Assembly (NCBI GenBank): GCA_028719205.1
Contig: JAQUKH010000002.1
Span: 102,365-166,364 of the forward strand
Reading direction: 5' to 3'
Origin: a bacterium
Lineage (GTDB): Bacteria > JACRDZ01 > JAQUKH01
DNA length: 64,000 nucleotides
The notes below the pieces were generated by a model. That model made no database searches. It had not been told where the DNA came from and saw only the letters and a list, made by a program, of their open reading frames with translations. Position 1 is the stretch's first letter. The number at the start of each line of letters is the position of its first letter. A program made the translations under genes and the position numbers. Positions 7,078 through 16,252 of the stretch are shown here, piece after piece.

Positions 7078-10000
7078 TTGTTATTTAAGAAATTAGAGGT
7101 TTGTGGGTTTAAATCATTTCCGGAACTGGTGGAACTGAAGTTTGATAAAGGGGTTACTGTCATTGTGGGGCCGAACGGTTGCGGGAAGACGAATATCCTG
7201 GATTCCATACGCTGGGTTTTGGGGGAACAGAGTTCAAGGATGATGCGCGGGAAGGAAATGCTGGACCTTATTTTTAACGGGGGATCCAATAAAAAACCAA
7301 AAGGAATGGCGGAGGTTTCTCTTACGCTTCTGGATACCGAAGGGGTTTTGCCGACGGAATACAGCGAAGTGACCATAACCCGCAGGCTTTTCAGGTCGGG
7401 AGAAAGCGAGTATTTATTGAACCGCAACACCTGCAGGCTGAAGGATATACAGGAGTTGTTCATGGATACTGGCTTGGGCGCGGACGCGTATTCGATCATT
7501 GAACAATCCCAGACGGACCTGATACTGAGCAATAATCCGTCAATGCGCCGGAGCCTTTTTGAAGAGGCCGCGGGTATTACCAAATATAAGGCAAGAAAAA
7601 GGGAAACGCTTCGCAAGCTTGAAACGACCGAGCAGAATTTACTCCGTATTTATGATATTGTTGCTGAGATCAAACGGCAGATGAATTCACTGAAAAGGCA
7701 GGCCGGCCGTGCGGAACGCTATAAAAAATTTCTTGATGAGTGCCAGGGGCTGGAACTGAAACTGGACAGTTTTTATTTTTATGATATGGATGAAAAACGG
7801 AGCAAATACAAACAGGATCTGACTGTCTGCCAGGATGAACGCGAAGGAGTGCTTGCGCATATCTCAACATATGAGGCGGAGATAGAAAAACTGGACCTGC
7901 AGGCTATGCAGTTAGGGGATAAATTAAGCTCGATCCATGAGTCGCGGAAAAATTTCTATGAAAATGTCGAGAACCTGACAAAAGAAATAGCGGAAATGGA
8001 AGAAAGGCTGAAAGGAAAAGATTTCAGGGGGAAAATGTTAGCAAAAGAGGTTGAAGAAGATGAGCTAAGATTAAAAGACCTGGAACGGGATCTCCTTGAA
8101 AAACAAGATGAGATCTCCGCGCTGGATGACTTGATGATCGTGTGGGAAGAAGAATTTGAGGTTTTGGCCAAAGATAGAGAGGATGTCGAAATAAAAAGCA
8201 AAGAGGCAGAATCTTTTTTAAAAGAAAAAGAAAGTAATCTTGATAATGTTGAGACGAGGATTTGGGAAAAAAATAAGCTTAAGCAGGATCTGGAAAAGAG
8301 ACAGCAGGAAGCGGCCGCTTCAAAAGAAAATCTGATAAATTTAATAGAAGGCACAAAGGTAAAGGTAGAAAATCTTCAAAAGGATCTGGATGAGAAAAAA
8401 GAGATATTGAAAGCCTCGAGAAACAATATAGAATCACTACGGAATAAACTGGAAGAATTAAGGCAGGAACTTATTAAAAATCAGGAACTGCTGCAGAAGG
8501 TTATGCCTTCTATTAATGATACTTATAATGAAGTTGCCAAGCTTGATTATAAGATTAAGATGCTGGAGCAGCTTGAAAAAGAGGCGATCGGCTACAGCCG
8601 CGGCGTAAAAGAATTAATGCAGGCGGAGAAAGACGGGAAGATCAAAAAAGACGGTGTTTTCGCGCCGCTTGTAAGCAAAATAAATATTTCCGAAGAATAT
8701 AAAACTGCCTTGGAATCCGCGTTAGGAGAAGGGATCAATTATTTTTTAGCTGAAACCGTTGATAAAATAAATGAGTGCATAAATTATTTATATAATGAGG
8801 GTAAAGGAAAAGCAGCTTTTTTAAATATGGATAATTTCAAAAAAATGGAATATCCAAACTCCGGCCTGCCTGCCCCTGAAAACTCCAGGTTATTGTTGGA
8901 CCTTGTAGACGTCGATGAAAATTTAAGGCCTATAGTTTCATATCTTTTAAAGGGTGTTTTTATTGTGGATTCAGATATTTCTATTGAAATGCTCGAAAAA
9001 CTTCCGCCTGAAGTTAAGATTGTTGCCAAAAACGGAAAAATATTCTCAAGGGAATTGATCGCGGGAGGAAAAGATTCAGCGGAATCCGTAAGTATTATAG
9101 GCCGTGAAAAAAATATTAATATCCTTAAGGAAAAGATCGGTGAATTAAGAAAACATCTGGAAATTAAAACACAGGAAAAAGAGAATATTGATAAAAGACA
9201 ACTTGAGATCCAGTCGCTTATTAATGAATTGAATGATGAGATCAAGGCAAAGGAATATAATTTCATTGAAAATGAAAGACTGGTGATGAAACTGGAGTTA
9301 GAATCAAACCAGCTTATAACAGAAAACATCGGCCGTGAAACAAGCGTGAAAGAGATAGAAAGCCGTTTAGAGTCGGTAATAAAAGAATTTGAGGATATAA
9401 AGTTTGATATAGAAAGCCTGCTCGAAGAAAAAGAGAAGAGGTCCTCAGATCTTGAAGAAATGAGGGGCCAATATAGAATTCTCGAACAGAAAAAAGACAG
9501 TCTGATGTCTCTGGGTAATGAAAAAAAAGTGAACCTTGCTTCTGTTAAAGAGAAAAAAACGGCTTGCCTTGACCTGGAAAAAAGGATAAATGATATTATC
9601 GCTGACAGTAAGGATAAAATACTGACAAAATCAAGCGAAATAGCTTTAATAAAAAAGACAACATATGAAGAAACAGTATATTTTGAAGAAAAGAGAAAAA
9701 CTCTTGAGCATGCAAAAAATGAAAATAACAAGGAGAGTTTTGACAGGGACGGGATAGAAAAACTTGAAAAGGAATTGAGGCTGAACGCGAAACAGCTTGA
9801 GGAAAGAGTTAAAGAGGAAAGGCATAAGCTAAGGACTCTGGAGGAAAATATCGCGGGCTTGCAGATCAAAGAGACGGAACTGCGCGTGCAGGAGGATAAT
9901 TTACGGCAGAAGATGCAGAATGTTTACAAATTTTCCTTCCAGGATGATTCCCGCCCTCCTAAAGAGGAAATAGAAAATCTGGAAGAGGTAACATTGCGCA

Positions 10001-10749
10001 TAGAAAACCTGCATAGCGAAATGAACCAGATGGGATTAGTTAATATGATGGCGCTGGAGGAGTATAAGGAAATCGAAGAGAGATATAATTTTTTATCCAA
10101 TCAGCAAAAAGATCTGGAAGACGCGAAGAATAATTTAAATGACACTATTTCAAAGATCAACAAAGAAAGCATTGAAAGGTTTAGGGCTACATTTGATAAA
10201 ATAAGAGAGAATTTCGCTCAGGTTTTTGCGAAGTTTTTTAAAGGTGGCAGGGCGGATATAGTTTTAACGGAAAATGATATTCTTGAGTCCAATATTGAAA
10301 TAATCGCTCAGCCTCCGGGAAAGAAACCCGAGAGTATCCAGCTGCTTTCCGGAGGGGAGAGGGCGCTGACCGCTATCGGGCTTTTGCTTTCTATTTTTAT
10401 GGTTAAACCAAGTCCCTTCCTGATCTTGGATGAAGTAGATGCCCCATTGGATGATCCGAATGTCAGGCGGTTTACCGAGGTTATCAGGGAATTCGCGAAG
10501 AATACCCAGTTTATCGTTATTACACACAATAAAAGAACCATGGAAATGGCCGATTGTTTATACGGTGTTACAATGGAAGAGCCGGGTGTTTCAAAGCTTG
10601 TCTCAGTTAATTTTAAAAAGGAAGAACGCACACCGGACCCTATTATTGTAAAAGATGGGACGGGGGAAAATTCAGGAGCTGAAGAAAATGCAAAAGATAA
10701 TATCGCAGCCGCTGTCGAGGCTGGCGCGGTGGAAACAAAGGCTTCTTAA
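7078..10749 (+). CDS. smc: Chromosome segregation/condensation ATPase SMC
   Basis: 1223 residues, usual for bacterial SMC. It forms the DNA-organising ring with ScpA/ScpB on the nucleoid. Walker A GPNGCGKTN is at 31-39, the ABC signature LLSGGE at 1089-1094 and Walker B LILDE at 1115-1119. Two long coiled coils flank a hinge near 500-660. The TTG start at 7078 is chosen because AAGGAG lies 7 nt upstream and the product then begins MLFKKLEVCGFKSF as in the family; a longer frame from 7036 has no ribosome-binding site. A Glu/Ala-rich tail of about 45 residues follows the ATPase head. Its end overlaps ftsY by 62 bp. scpA and scpB are not in the window. Confidence 0.97.
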   Translation: MLFKKLEVCGFKSFPELVELKFDKGVTVIVGPNGCGKTNILDSIRWVLGEQSSRMMRGKEMLDLIFNGGSNKKPKGMAEVSLTLLDTEGVLPTEYSEVTITRRLFRSGESEYLLNRNTCRLKDIQELFMDTGLGADAYSIIEQSQTDLILSNNPSMRRSLFEEAAGITKYKARKRETLRKLETTEQNLLRIYDIVAEIKRQMNSLKRQAGRAERYKKFLDECQGLELKLDSFYFYDMDEKRSKYKQDLTVCQDEREGVLAHISTYEAEIEKLDLQAMQLGDKLSSIHESRKNFYENVENLTKEIAEMEERLKGKDFRGKMLAKEVEEDELRLKDLERDLLEKQDEISALDDLMIVWEEEFEVLAKDREDVEIKSKEAESFLKEKESNLDNVETRIWEKNKLKQDLEKRQQEAAASKENLINLIEGTKVKVENLQKDLDEKKEILKASRNNIESLRNKLEELRQELIKNQELLQKVMPSINDTYNEVAKLDYKIKMLEQLEKEAIGYSRGVKELMQAEKDGKIKKDGVFAPLVSKINISEEYKTALESALGEGINYFLAETVDKINECINYLYNEGKGKAAFLNMDNFKKMEYPNSGLPAPENSRLLLDLVDVDENLRPIVSYLLKGVFIVDSDISIEMLEKLPPEVKIVAKNGKIFSRELIAGGKDSAESVSIIGREKNINILKEKIGELRKHLEIKTQEKENIDKRQLEIQSLINELNDEIKAKEYNFIENERLVMKLELESNQLITENIGRETSVKEIESRLESVIKEFEDIKFDIESLLEEKEKRSSDLEEMRGQYRILEQKKDSLMSLGNEKKVNLASVKEKKTACLDLEKRINDIIADSKDKILTKSSEIALIKKTTYEETVYFEEKRKTLEHAKNENNKESFDRDGIEKLEKELRLNAKQLEERVKEERHKLRTLEENIAGLQIKETELRVQEDNLRQKMQNVYKFSFQDDSRPPKEEIENLEEVTLRIENLHSEMNQMGLVNMMALEEYKEIEERYNFLSNQQKDLEDAKNNLNDTISKINKESIERFRATFDKIRENFAQVFAKFFKGGRADIVLTENDILESNIEIIAQPPGKKPESIQLLSGGERALTAIGLLLSIFMVKPSPFLILDEVDAPLDDPNVRRFTEVIREFAKNTQFIVITHNKRTMEMADCLYGVTMEEPGVSKLVSVNFKKEERTPDPIIVKDGTGENSGAEENAKDNIAAAVEAGAVETKAS

Positions 10750-11620
10750 ATCCCGCCAGTTGATCTTAGGCCCGTTAGAGAGATTAATTACAGGAAAAGA
10801 AAATGTTTCAGAGGAACTGCTGTCCGAGCTTGAGGAAATTCTGGTGCGTTCTGATATCGGAGTGCATATAAGTGACCGGATCATATTGGATCTTAAATAT
10901 ACGAATTTTAAACCGGGTGAAGACAGGATACTGAAAATAAAAGAGATCATTGAAAAAAGGATCTTAGGTATAATCGGGGAAGATAATGTCCCTCTTAGCG
11001 GGTCATTCCCTTTAGTTATTTTAATGATCGGTGTTAACGGCAGCGGAAAAACTTCCACTGTTGGGAAATTGGCATTTAAGTACCATAAAGAAAATAAAAA
11101 GGTATTAGTTGCCGCATGCGACACATTCCGCGCGGCTGCCGTAGAACAGCTTGAAATATGGAAGACGAGAGCCGGTGTGGATATTATTAAAGGTAAGGAA
11201 GGAACAGATCCTGCGGCATTGGTTTATGACGCGGGAAAATTAGTTTCTGAAAAAGGATATCAGGTTTTAATAATAGATACGGCGGGGCGCCTGCATAATA
11301 AATCAAATTTGATGGAGGAGTTAAAAAAGATAAAGCGGACCGTCGGTAAGGTGCTGCCGGGTATTTCCCTGGAAATACTTCTCGTCATGGATGCTACCTG
11401 CGGCCAGAATGGTATCCAGCAGGCAAAATTATTTAAGGAAGCGATAGGTGTTACAGGTATAGTGCTTACTAAATTGGACGGGACCAGTAAGGGCGGGATA
11501 GCGGTGTCTATTAAAGAAAGCTTGGGAGTTCCCGTAAAATTGATAGGGCTGGGAGAAGGGGTAGAGGATCTTGAAGATTTTTCTCCGGGGGATTTTGTCA
11601 GGGCTTTACTGGAAGAATAG
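10688..11620 (+). CDS. ftsY: Signal recognition particle receptor FtsY
   Basis: 310 residues. FtsY is the membrane-associated GTPase that receives SRP-ribosome complexes. The N domain is at 1-105, then the G domain with GVNGSGKT at 115-122, DTFRAAAVEQL, DTAGRLH, TKLDGTSKGG and the closing GLGEGVEDLEDF. The acidic A domain of E. coli FtsY is absent, as in many bacteria. The ATG at 10688 has AGGAG 9 nt upstream (10674-10678); an earlier ATG at 10655 lacks one. It starts inside the smc tail, so translation of the two is probably coupled. smc-ftsY adjacency is common in bacteria. Confidence 0.97.
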   Translation: MQKIISQPLSRLARWKQRLLKSRQLILGPLERLITGKENVSEELLSELEEILVRSDIGVHISDRIILDLKYTNFKPGEDRILKIKEIIEKRILGIIGEDNVPLSGSFPLVILMIGVNGSGKTSTVGKLAFKYHKENKKVLVAACDTFRAAAVEQLEIWKTRAGVDIIKGKEGTDPAALVYDAGKLVSEKGYQVLIIDTAGRLHNKSNLMEELKKIKRTVGKVLPGISLEILLVMDATCGQNGIQQAKLFKEAIGVTGIVLTKLDGTSKGGIAVSIKESLGVPVKLIGLGEGVEDLEDFSPGDFVRALLEE

Positions 11621-11677
11621 AAGATTGTTTTAAAATATATAAATAATTAAGAAAATTTTTAAAGGAGGATTTGAAAC

Positions 11678-11824
11678 ATGGAGTGTTGTGACAGTTGTTC
11701 CAGGTATGAGCTTTGCCCGCAGCCGGAAGAATGCTGCCCAAAATGTGAAAGTTATGATGATTGTAATCATGGGGATGATTCTATTAAGGAAGATTCAGAC
11801 GATGATGATGAAGAATGGGGATAG
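11678..11824 (+). CDS. 48-residue Cys-rich protein with acidic tail
   Basis: A small open frame with an excellent ribosome-binding site (AAAGGAGGA at 11661-11669, 8 nt before the ATG). The product has eight Cys in its first 29 residues (positions 3, 4, 7, 13, 19, 20, 23 and 29), spaced like a small metal-binding knuckle. Residues 33-46 are mostly Asp/Glu (DDSIKEDSDDDDEE). It lies 57 bp after ftsY and 24 bp before rtcB, all co-directional. I do not recognise the family. Zinc or Fe-S binding is inference. RtcB needs Mn2+/GTP and often an activator (archease), which is missing here, so an accessory role to RtcB is conceivable but untested. Confidence 0.75.
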   Translation: MECCDSCSRYELCPQPEECCPKCESYDDCNHGDDSIKEDSDDDDEEWG

Positions 11825-11848
11825 AGTCTCAATAAACTAAGGAGTGAT

Positions 11849-13306
11849 ATGTCCGGATCATGGACTGGGCCGTTGGAAAAGATCGATGAATACCGCTGGC
11901 TGATCCCTAAAAGCTTCCAGGACGGTATGCGTGTGCCGGGGCTGATTTATACCACAGAACAATTGATCAAAGATCTTCGTATGGACCAGACACCGGTACA
12001 GGTGGCAAATGTAGCCTGCCTTCCGGGAATCCTTAAATATTCTATGGCAATGCCTGATATCCACTGGGGGTATGGGTTCCCGATCGGTGGAGTAGCCGCG
12101 TGCGGGCTTAAAGACGGAGTTATTTCCCCCGGCGGCGTAGGTTATGATATTAATTGCGGTGTGCGTTTGATGCGCACTGATTTGTGCGCGGATGAAATTG
12201 AAAATAAAATGGAGGAATTGTTAAATAAGCTGTTTAATAATATTCCTTCAGGGCTCGGGACAAAAGGAAAGATCCGTTTATCAAATAAGGAACTTAGGGA
12301 AGTTCTTGTAAAAGGTTCCGCATGGGCGGTAAAAAAAGGTTACGGGTGGCCCGAAGATATTGAATTGACTGAAGGCAATGGATGCCTGCCCGGGGCGGAT
12401 CCGGATAAGGTAAGTGAACGAGCGATGGAAAGAGGAAGACCTCAGTCCGGCACGCTTGGTTCAGGCAATCATTTTCTGGAGGTTCAGGAAGTTGTAGAAA
12501 TTTACAACCCTGAAATTGCCGATGTTTTCGGCCTGCGAAAAGGGCAGGTAATGGTAATGATGCACTCCGGTTCACGCGGGTTAGGGTACCAGGTTTGCGA
12601 TGATTATTTAAAGGTAATGGGACGGGCTGTTTCCAAATATAATTTTTCACTGCCTGACAGGCAGTTAGCATGCGCGCCGATAAATTCGCCTGAAGGTAAA
12701 GATTATTTTTCCGCTATGGCCGCGGCCGCGAATTACGCGTGGGCTAACCGGCAGTGGCTTATGCACTGGACGCGGGAGGTCTTTTCTGATGTTTTTGCCG
12801 CAAGCCCGGAAAAATTAGGAATGTCTTTAGTCTATGATGTTACCCACAATATTGCAAAATTCGAAGATCACGAAATAGAGGGGAAAATACAAAAGGTTTG
12901 TGTCCACCGTAAAGGCGCGACACGTTCTTTCTGCCCGGGGCATCCCGACCTGCCGGAAAAATATAAAATTTCCGGCCAGCCTGTAATTATTCCCGGTGAT
13001 ATGGGCAGGAATTCATATGTTATGGTGGGAACAAAAAAAGCGATGGAAGAAACATTCGGTTCAACCTGCCACGGAGCCGGAAGGTTGATGAGCAGGACAA
13101 GCGCCATGAAAGCCGCCTCAGGGAAACAGATCTACGACGAATTATCCAACCGGAACATCCTTGTAAGAACCGGCAATATAAGAACACTTTCCGAAGAAGC
13201 CCCTGCCGCGTATAAAAATGTAAATGAAATAGTCGATATAGTCCACGGCGCAGGCCTTTCCCTGAAAGTCGCCAAACTCCGCCCGCTTGGAGTGATCAAA
13301 GGTTAA
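11849..13306 (+). CDS. rtcB: RNA-splicing ligase RtcB
   Basis: 485 residues, full length. RtcB joins RNA 2',3'-cyclic phosphate or 3'-phosphate ends to 5'-OH ends using GTP and Mn2+, in tRNA splicing or RNA repair. Metal and active-site residues are all visible: Cys103 (DINCGVR), His208 (GSGNHF), His239 (MMHSGSRG), His333 (DVTHN), and His408 (CHGAGR), the expected guanylylated His. It stands downstream of ftsY and the Cys-rich small protein. The ribosome-binding site is AAGGAG before ATG 11849. No archease or RNA cyclase (RtcA) is nearby, and no RtcR regulator. Confidence 0.96.
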   Translation: MSGSWTGPLEKIDEYRWLIPKSFQDGMRVPGLIYTTEQLIKDLRMDQTPVQVANVACLPGILKYSMAMPDIHWGYGFPIGGVAACGLKDGVISPGGVGYDINCGVRLMRTDLCADEIENKMEELLNKLFNNIPSGLGTKGKIRLSNKELREVLVKGSAWAVKKGYGWPEDIELTEGNGCLPGADPDKVSERAMERGRPQSGTLGSGNHFLEVQEVVEIYNPEIADVFGLRKGQVMVMMHSGSRGLGYQVCDDYLKVMGRAVSKYNFSLPDRQLACAPINSPEGKDYFSAMAAAANYAWANRQWLMHWTREVFSDVFAASPEKLGMSLVYDVTHNIAKFEDHEIEGKIQKVCVHRKGATRSFCPGHPDLPEKYKISGQPVIIPGDMGRNSYVMVGTKKAMEETFGSTCHGAGRLMSRTSAMKAASGKQIYDELSNRNILVRTGNIRTLSEEAPAAYKNVNEIVDIVHGAGLSLKVAKLRPLGVIKG

Positions 13307-13381
13307 GATTTTATTTCATCGACAAACAAAAGAAAAAGATATAAAATGTTTTCCATATAGTTTTTAAAAAGGAGACGGTAA

Positions 13382-13705
13382 ATGAGAAAAGGGATCATCC
13401 GTATATTTTTGGTTATGTCCTTATTTTTAGTGTTTTTTCCGTTTGGCTGCGCGACTGTCGGACGCGACTTTGCTGTTTCTGAAGTAAATAAAATACAAAC
13501 AGGCAAAACCACGCTAAGTGAAGTTCGTTCTATGTTCGGTTCTCCATGGCGGGTTGGGATAGAAAACGGTAAAAAAATATGGACATATGGGAAATATCAT
13601 TACAGATTATTTGGTGAAACAAGCACTAAAGACCTCGTGATTGTTTTTGATGATAAAGGGACAGTTGAATCATACACATTTAACACAACTGAACATCAGG
13701 AATAG
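13382..13705 (+). CDS. Small lipoprotein with BamE/SmpA-like domain
   Basis: 107 residues. The N-terminal hydrophobic segment ends PFGC, so Cys24 is the probable lipidation site; the lipobox is imperfect. The mature part (V.KI..GKTTLSEVRSMFGSP, then W.YG and a VIVFDDKG strand) follows the SmpA/OmlA/BamE fold, which in BamE helps outer-membrane protein assembly. Many short lipoproteins share this fold without being BamE, so the role is uncertain. It has AAAGGAG before its ATG and lies 8 bp from the cytochrome gene. It supports a two-membrane envelope. Confidence 0.75.
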   Translation: MRKGIIRIFLVMSLFLVFFPFGCATVGRDFAVSEVNKIQTGKTTLSEVRSMFGSPWRVGIENGKKIWTYGKYHYRLFGETSTKDLVIVFDDKGTVESYTFNTTEHQE

Positions 13706-13713
13706 GTGAAAAA

Positions 13714-15171
13714 ATGATAATGAAACGATATATTATTTGTTTTATATTAATTTTTTTCTTTTCAGTTCCATGTTTTGCGCAGACCTCAGATAGCACGCAA
13801 ACGACGAGAAACGAATTAAAAATAAATAAAGCTGAATATGAAGACGTAATTACTTTATTTAAGAAGATGAAGGTTGAAAAGTTTGTTAAACCGGATGTGT
13901 GCGGCGGATGCCATGCTGAAATATATAAACAGTGGCAGGGTTCAATGCACAGCAAGGCATTTATTGACCCGGTTTGGCGTGCCGCTACTAAATTATTTAA
14001 TGGTGAAGCTAAGACATTAGGGCAAATACTTGAAATGAAAACATGCGTGAAATGCCATACTCCGCTTGGATTCCGTTCCAAACTTATTCAGTCCCCGGCA
14101 GATAATTATGATGAGCTGGAGGATATTCCCGCGCAGGGTATTTTCTGCAACTGGTGCCATAATATTAATGAGGCAATCCAGATCGGAGACGCGGGATATG
14201 AGGTAAAATCAGGTGAAGGAGAAGAATACGCGTCGACCATGATAGGCCCGCGCGAAGACGCGAGATGGAATGATTCAACTAAACTCAAACAATCTGATTT
14301 CCATCCGTCGGAATATTCAAAATTTTATACTAAATCCGAGTTTTGCGGCTTATGCCACAATGTGTCCCATATTGAGAACAAACTTCCGATCGAGCAGACT
14401 TATAATGAGTGGAAAGATGGGCCGTACAATAATGGGGATGATACGACGACTGTTCATTGTCAGGATTGCCATATGAGGCAGAAATCAGGGATCCCTTCCA
14501 CGGGAAATACTGATAAGCCGGATAATCCCGGGCGGGCGGCGGATCAAGGCCCGGACAGAGGCCACGTATGGACTCATTATTTTGCCGGCGGGAATTCAAT
14601 CGTGCCGAAACTGCTGGGGAGCGATATTCATTCATATTTAGCAATTGACAGGCTTACGCACTCGGCTTCATTGGAGATAATACCTGATGATTCCTATGTG
14701 AAAGGCGCTGTTTCAAAAATAAAAATTAAGGTTACAAATTCCGGCGCGGGGCATTATCTTCCTACAGGTGTTACCGCGATAAGGCAGATGTGGCTTGATA
14801 TTAAGATCACCGATAAAAACGGGGCAGAAATTTATAGATCAGGCGGAATGGATACAGAAGGAAACCTTGAGAAAAATACGGTTTTATTTAATACAATACT
14901 TGGGGATAAGGACGGAAATCCTGTTATAAATGTGGCTCTCGCTGACAGGATACTTTATGATCATAGAATTCTTCCCAAAGGTTATATGGTCGAAAATTAC
15001 AGTTTTATTATACCCGAAAACGCGGTTTCTCCGCTTCAGATTGAAACCGTTTTAAAATACCGCAGTGTCGCGCCTTCGCTATTAAAAACACTTTTAGGCG
15101 GGAAAACATTAGGAGAGCCTGTTCCGGTAATTGATATGGCTATTTTATCGAAAAAAATAGATTTTGAATAA
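13714..15171 (+). CDS. Exported pentaheme cytochrome c
   Basis: 485 residues with a signal peptide ending near CFA-Q (22-23). Five CxxCH haem sites: CGGCH 63-67, CVKCH 111-115, CNWCH 145-149, CGLCH 211-215 and CQDCH 249-253. The arrangement resembles the cytochrome c554/NrfB-like multihaem group. The C-terminal 200 residues lack Cys and look like an Ig-like beta domain (TNSGAGHYLPTGV near 345). It is likely periplasmic or surface-facing and carries electrons in anaerobic respiration. No terminal reductase or cytochrome-maturation gene is in the window, so the donor and acceptor are unknown. Confidence 0.88.
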   Translation: MIMKRYIICFILIFFFSVPCFAQTSDSTQTTRNELKINKAEYEDVITLFKKMKVEKFVKPDVCGGCHAEIYKQWQGSMHSKAFIDPVWRAATKLFNGEAKTLGQILEMKTCVKCHTPLGFRSKLIQSPADNYDELEDIPAQGIFCNWCHNINEAIQIGDAGYEVKSGEGEEYASTMIGPREDARWNDSTKLKQSDFHPSEYSKFYTKSEFCGLCHNVSHIENKLPIEQTYNEWKDGPYNNGDDTTTVHCQDCHMRQKSGIPSTGNTDKPDNPGRAADQGPDRGHVWTHYFAGGNSIVPKLLGSDIHSYLAIDRLTHSASLEIIPDDSYVKGAVSKIKIKVTNSGAGHYLPTGVTAIRQMWLDIKITDKNGAEIYRSGGMDTEGNLEKNTVLFNTILGDKDGNPVINVALADRILYDHRILPKGYMVENYSFIIPENAVSPLQIETVLKYRSVAPSLLKTLLGGKTLGEPVPVIDMAILSKKIDFE

Positions 15172-15198
15172 AACTTAAAAATAAAGGAGTTTATATTA

Positions 15199-15525
15199 AT
15201 GGAAACAATTGATATCAATCATTTTATGAAAGTAAAATTAAAAACCGGTGAGATACTGGAAGCCGCGGCTCATCCTGACGCGGATAAATTATATGTTTTG
15301 AAGGTAAATCTTGGAGACAGGATCGTCCAGATAGTCGCGGGTATCAGATTGTCTTATAAACCGGAAGAATTGATCGGGAAAAAAGTTGTTGTTGTCGAAA
15401 ATCTTGAACCCAAGCCTTTGAGGGGAGTCCTTTCAGAAGGAATGATCCTTGCTGCTTCATCTCCGAACGGCCCTGTCATTGTAAGCCCTGAAAAAGTTGT
15501 TGAAAATGGAGCCACAGTAAAATAA
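15199..15525 (+). CDS. tRNA-binding (EMAP II/Trbp111-like) domain protein
   Basis: 108 residues comprising a single OB-fold tRNA-binding domain. The key stretch HPDADKLYVLKVNLGD (27-42) and SEGMILAAS (81-89) match the C-terminal domain of methionyl-tRNA synthetase, often annotated MetRS beta subunit, and free-standing Trbp111/CsaA. It may bind tRNA in trans to a MetRS lacking this module. metG is not in the window, so this is not settled. The ribosome-binding site is AAAGGAG. It is the last gene of the run that begins at smc. Confidence 0.88.
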   Translation: METIDINHFMKVKLKTGEILEAAAHPDADKLYVLKVNLGDRIVQIVAGIRLSYKPEELIGKKVVVVENLEPKPLRGVLSEGMILAASSPNGPVIVSPEKVVENGATVK

Positions 15526-15577
15526 ATCCATCCTTAAATAAAAACTAATAAAAAATTAAAAAAAACCGAAAAAATAC

Positions 15578-15605
15578 TTGACAAATATAATAAATATTAT
15601 ATAAT
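15578..15605 (+). promoter_or_regulatory. Consensus promoter of the polyamine operon
   Basis: TTGACA (15578-15583), 16-bp spacer, TATAAT (15600-15605); both boxes match sigma-70 consensus exactly. The start of transcription would fall near 15612, at the edge of the palindrome 15613-15632. Confidence 0.8.
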
Positions 15606-15612
15606 ATTTCCT

Positions 15613-15632
15613 AAGTTTAGTTTACTAAACTT
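15613..15632. promoter_or_regulatory. 20-bp palindromic operator, probably for the XRE-cupin regulator
   Basis: AAGTTTAGT-TT-ACTAAACTT is a perfect inverted repeat with 9-bp arms. It begins 7 bp after the -10 box, over the transcription start, and lies 31 bp before the regulator gene. Position and symmetry fit autorepression by a dimeric helix-turn-helix protein; binding is inferred. Confidence 0.65.
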
Positions 15633-15663
15633 TTTGTTTTGTATAACAGACCTTGGGAATTTG

Positions 15664-16200
15664 ATGAAAATCGGGAAAAGAATTAAAGAATTGCGGCAGG
15701 CAAGCGGTTTAACACAGGAAGAGCTGGCCTTAAGGTCGAATTTAACAAAAGGGTTTATTTCTCAGGTTGAGCATGATTTGACTTCTTTGTCGGTTGACAG
15801 TTTAGTCCAGATCCTGGCGGCGTTAGATGAATCGCCCGCTGATTTTTTTCGTGAAGCGCTTCAGGAAAAGGTTGTTTTTGGGAAAGATGACAGGGTAAAG
15901 GTTGAAAAGCGCGGGGTGAAAAGATTCGAACTTTTGGTTCCGGCGGCCCAGAACAGGGAAATGGAGCCGGCCATAGTTATTTTATCCCAGGGTGAAAAAA
16001 CGCCACGTGAGGATTCTCATGAAGGCGAGGAGTTCGGATATGTGGTTGAAGGAAAGATCGCGATCCGTTTAGGCGCTAAGTTTTTTTACGCTAAAGAAGA
16101 AGATTGTTTTTATTTTACAGCTAATACCGTCCATTATTTGCAAAATGCCGGACGAAAGACAGCTGTTGTTGTATGGGTTTCATCGCCCCCTATGTTTTAA
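15664..16200 (+). CDS. XRE-family regulator with C-terminal cupin domain
   Basis: 178 residues from ATG 15664; a TTG at 15634 would add ten residues, but lacks a ribosome-binding site and runs out of the operator. The HTH_3 domain is at 2-60 (IKELRQASGLTQEELA, then FISQVEHD). The cupin domain is about 105-175 (SHEGEEFGYVVEGKIAI, HYLQNAG). This architecture matches PuuR-like regulators, in which the cupin can sense a small molecule. As first gene of a polyamine operon it probably senses a polyamine or S-adenosylmethionine-related ligand. It likely represses its own promoter through the palindrome at 15613. Confidence 0.9.
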   Translation: MKIGKRIKELRQASGLTQEELALRSNLTKGFISQVEHDLTSLSVDSLVQILAALDESPADFFREALQEKVVFGKDDRVKVEKRGVKRFELLVPAAQNREMEPAIVILSQGEKTPREDSHEGEEFGYVVEGKIAIRLGAKFFYAKEEDCFYFTANTVHYLQNAGRKTAVVVWVSSPPMF

Positions 16201-16252
16201 ATGGCGGTGTAAATAGCCGGCGGTATAAACCGGTTAGAAGGAGGATGAAAAA

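Noticed and set aside
8784-9869. Long open frame (361 codons) opposite smc
   Set aside because: Ser/Phe/Leu-rich product with no domain, mirroring the coiled-coil codons of smc; an antisense shadow.
10655-10687. Earlier ATG for ftsY at 10655
   Set aside because: No ribosome-binding site; ATG 10688 has AGGAG at proper spacing and leaves a normal N domain.
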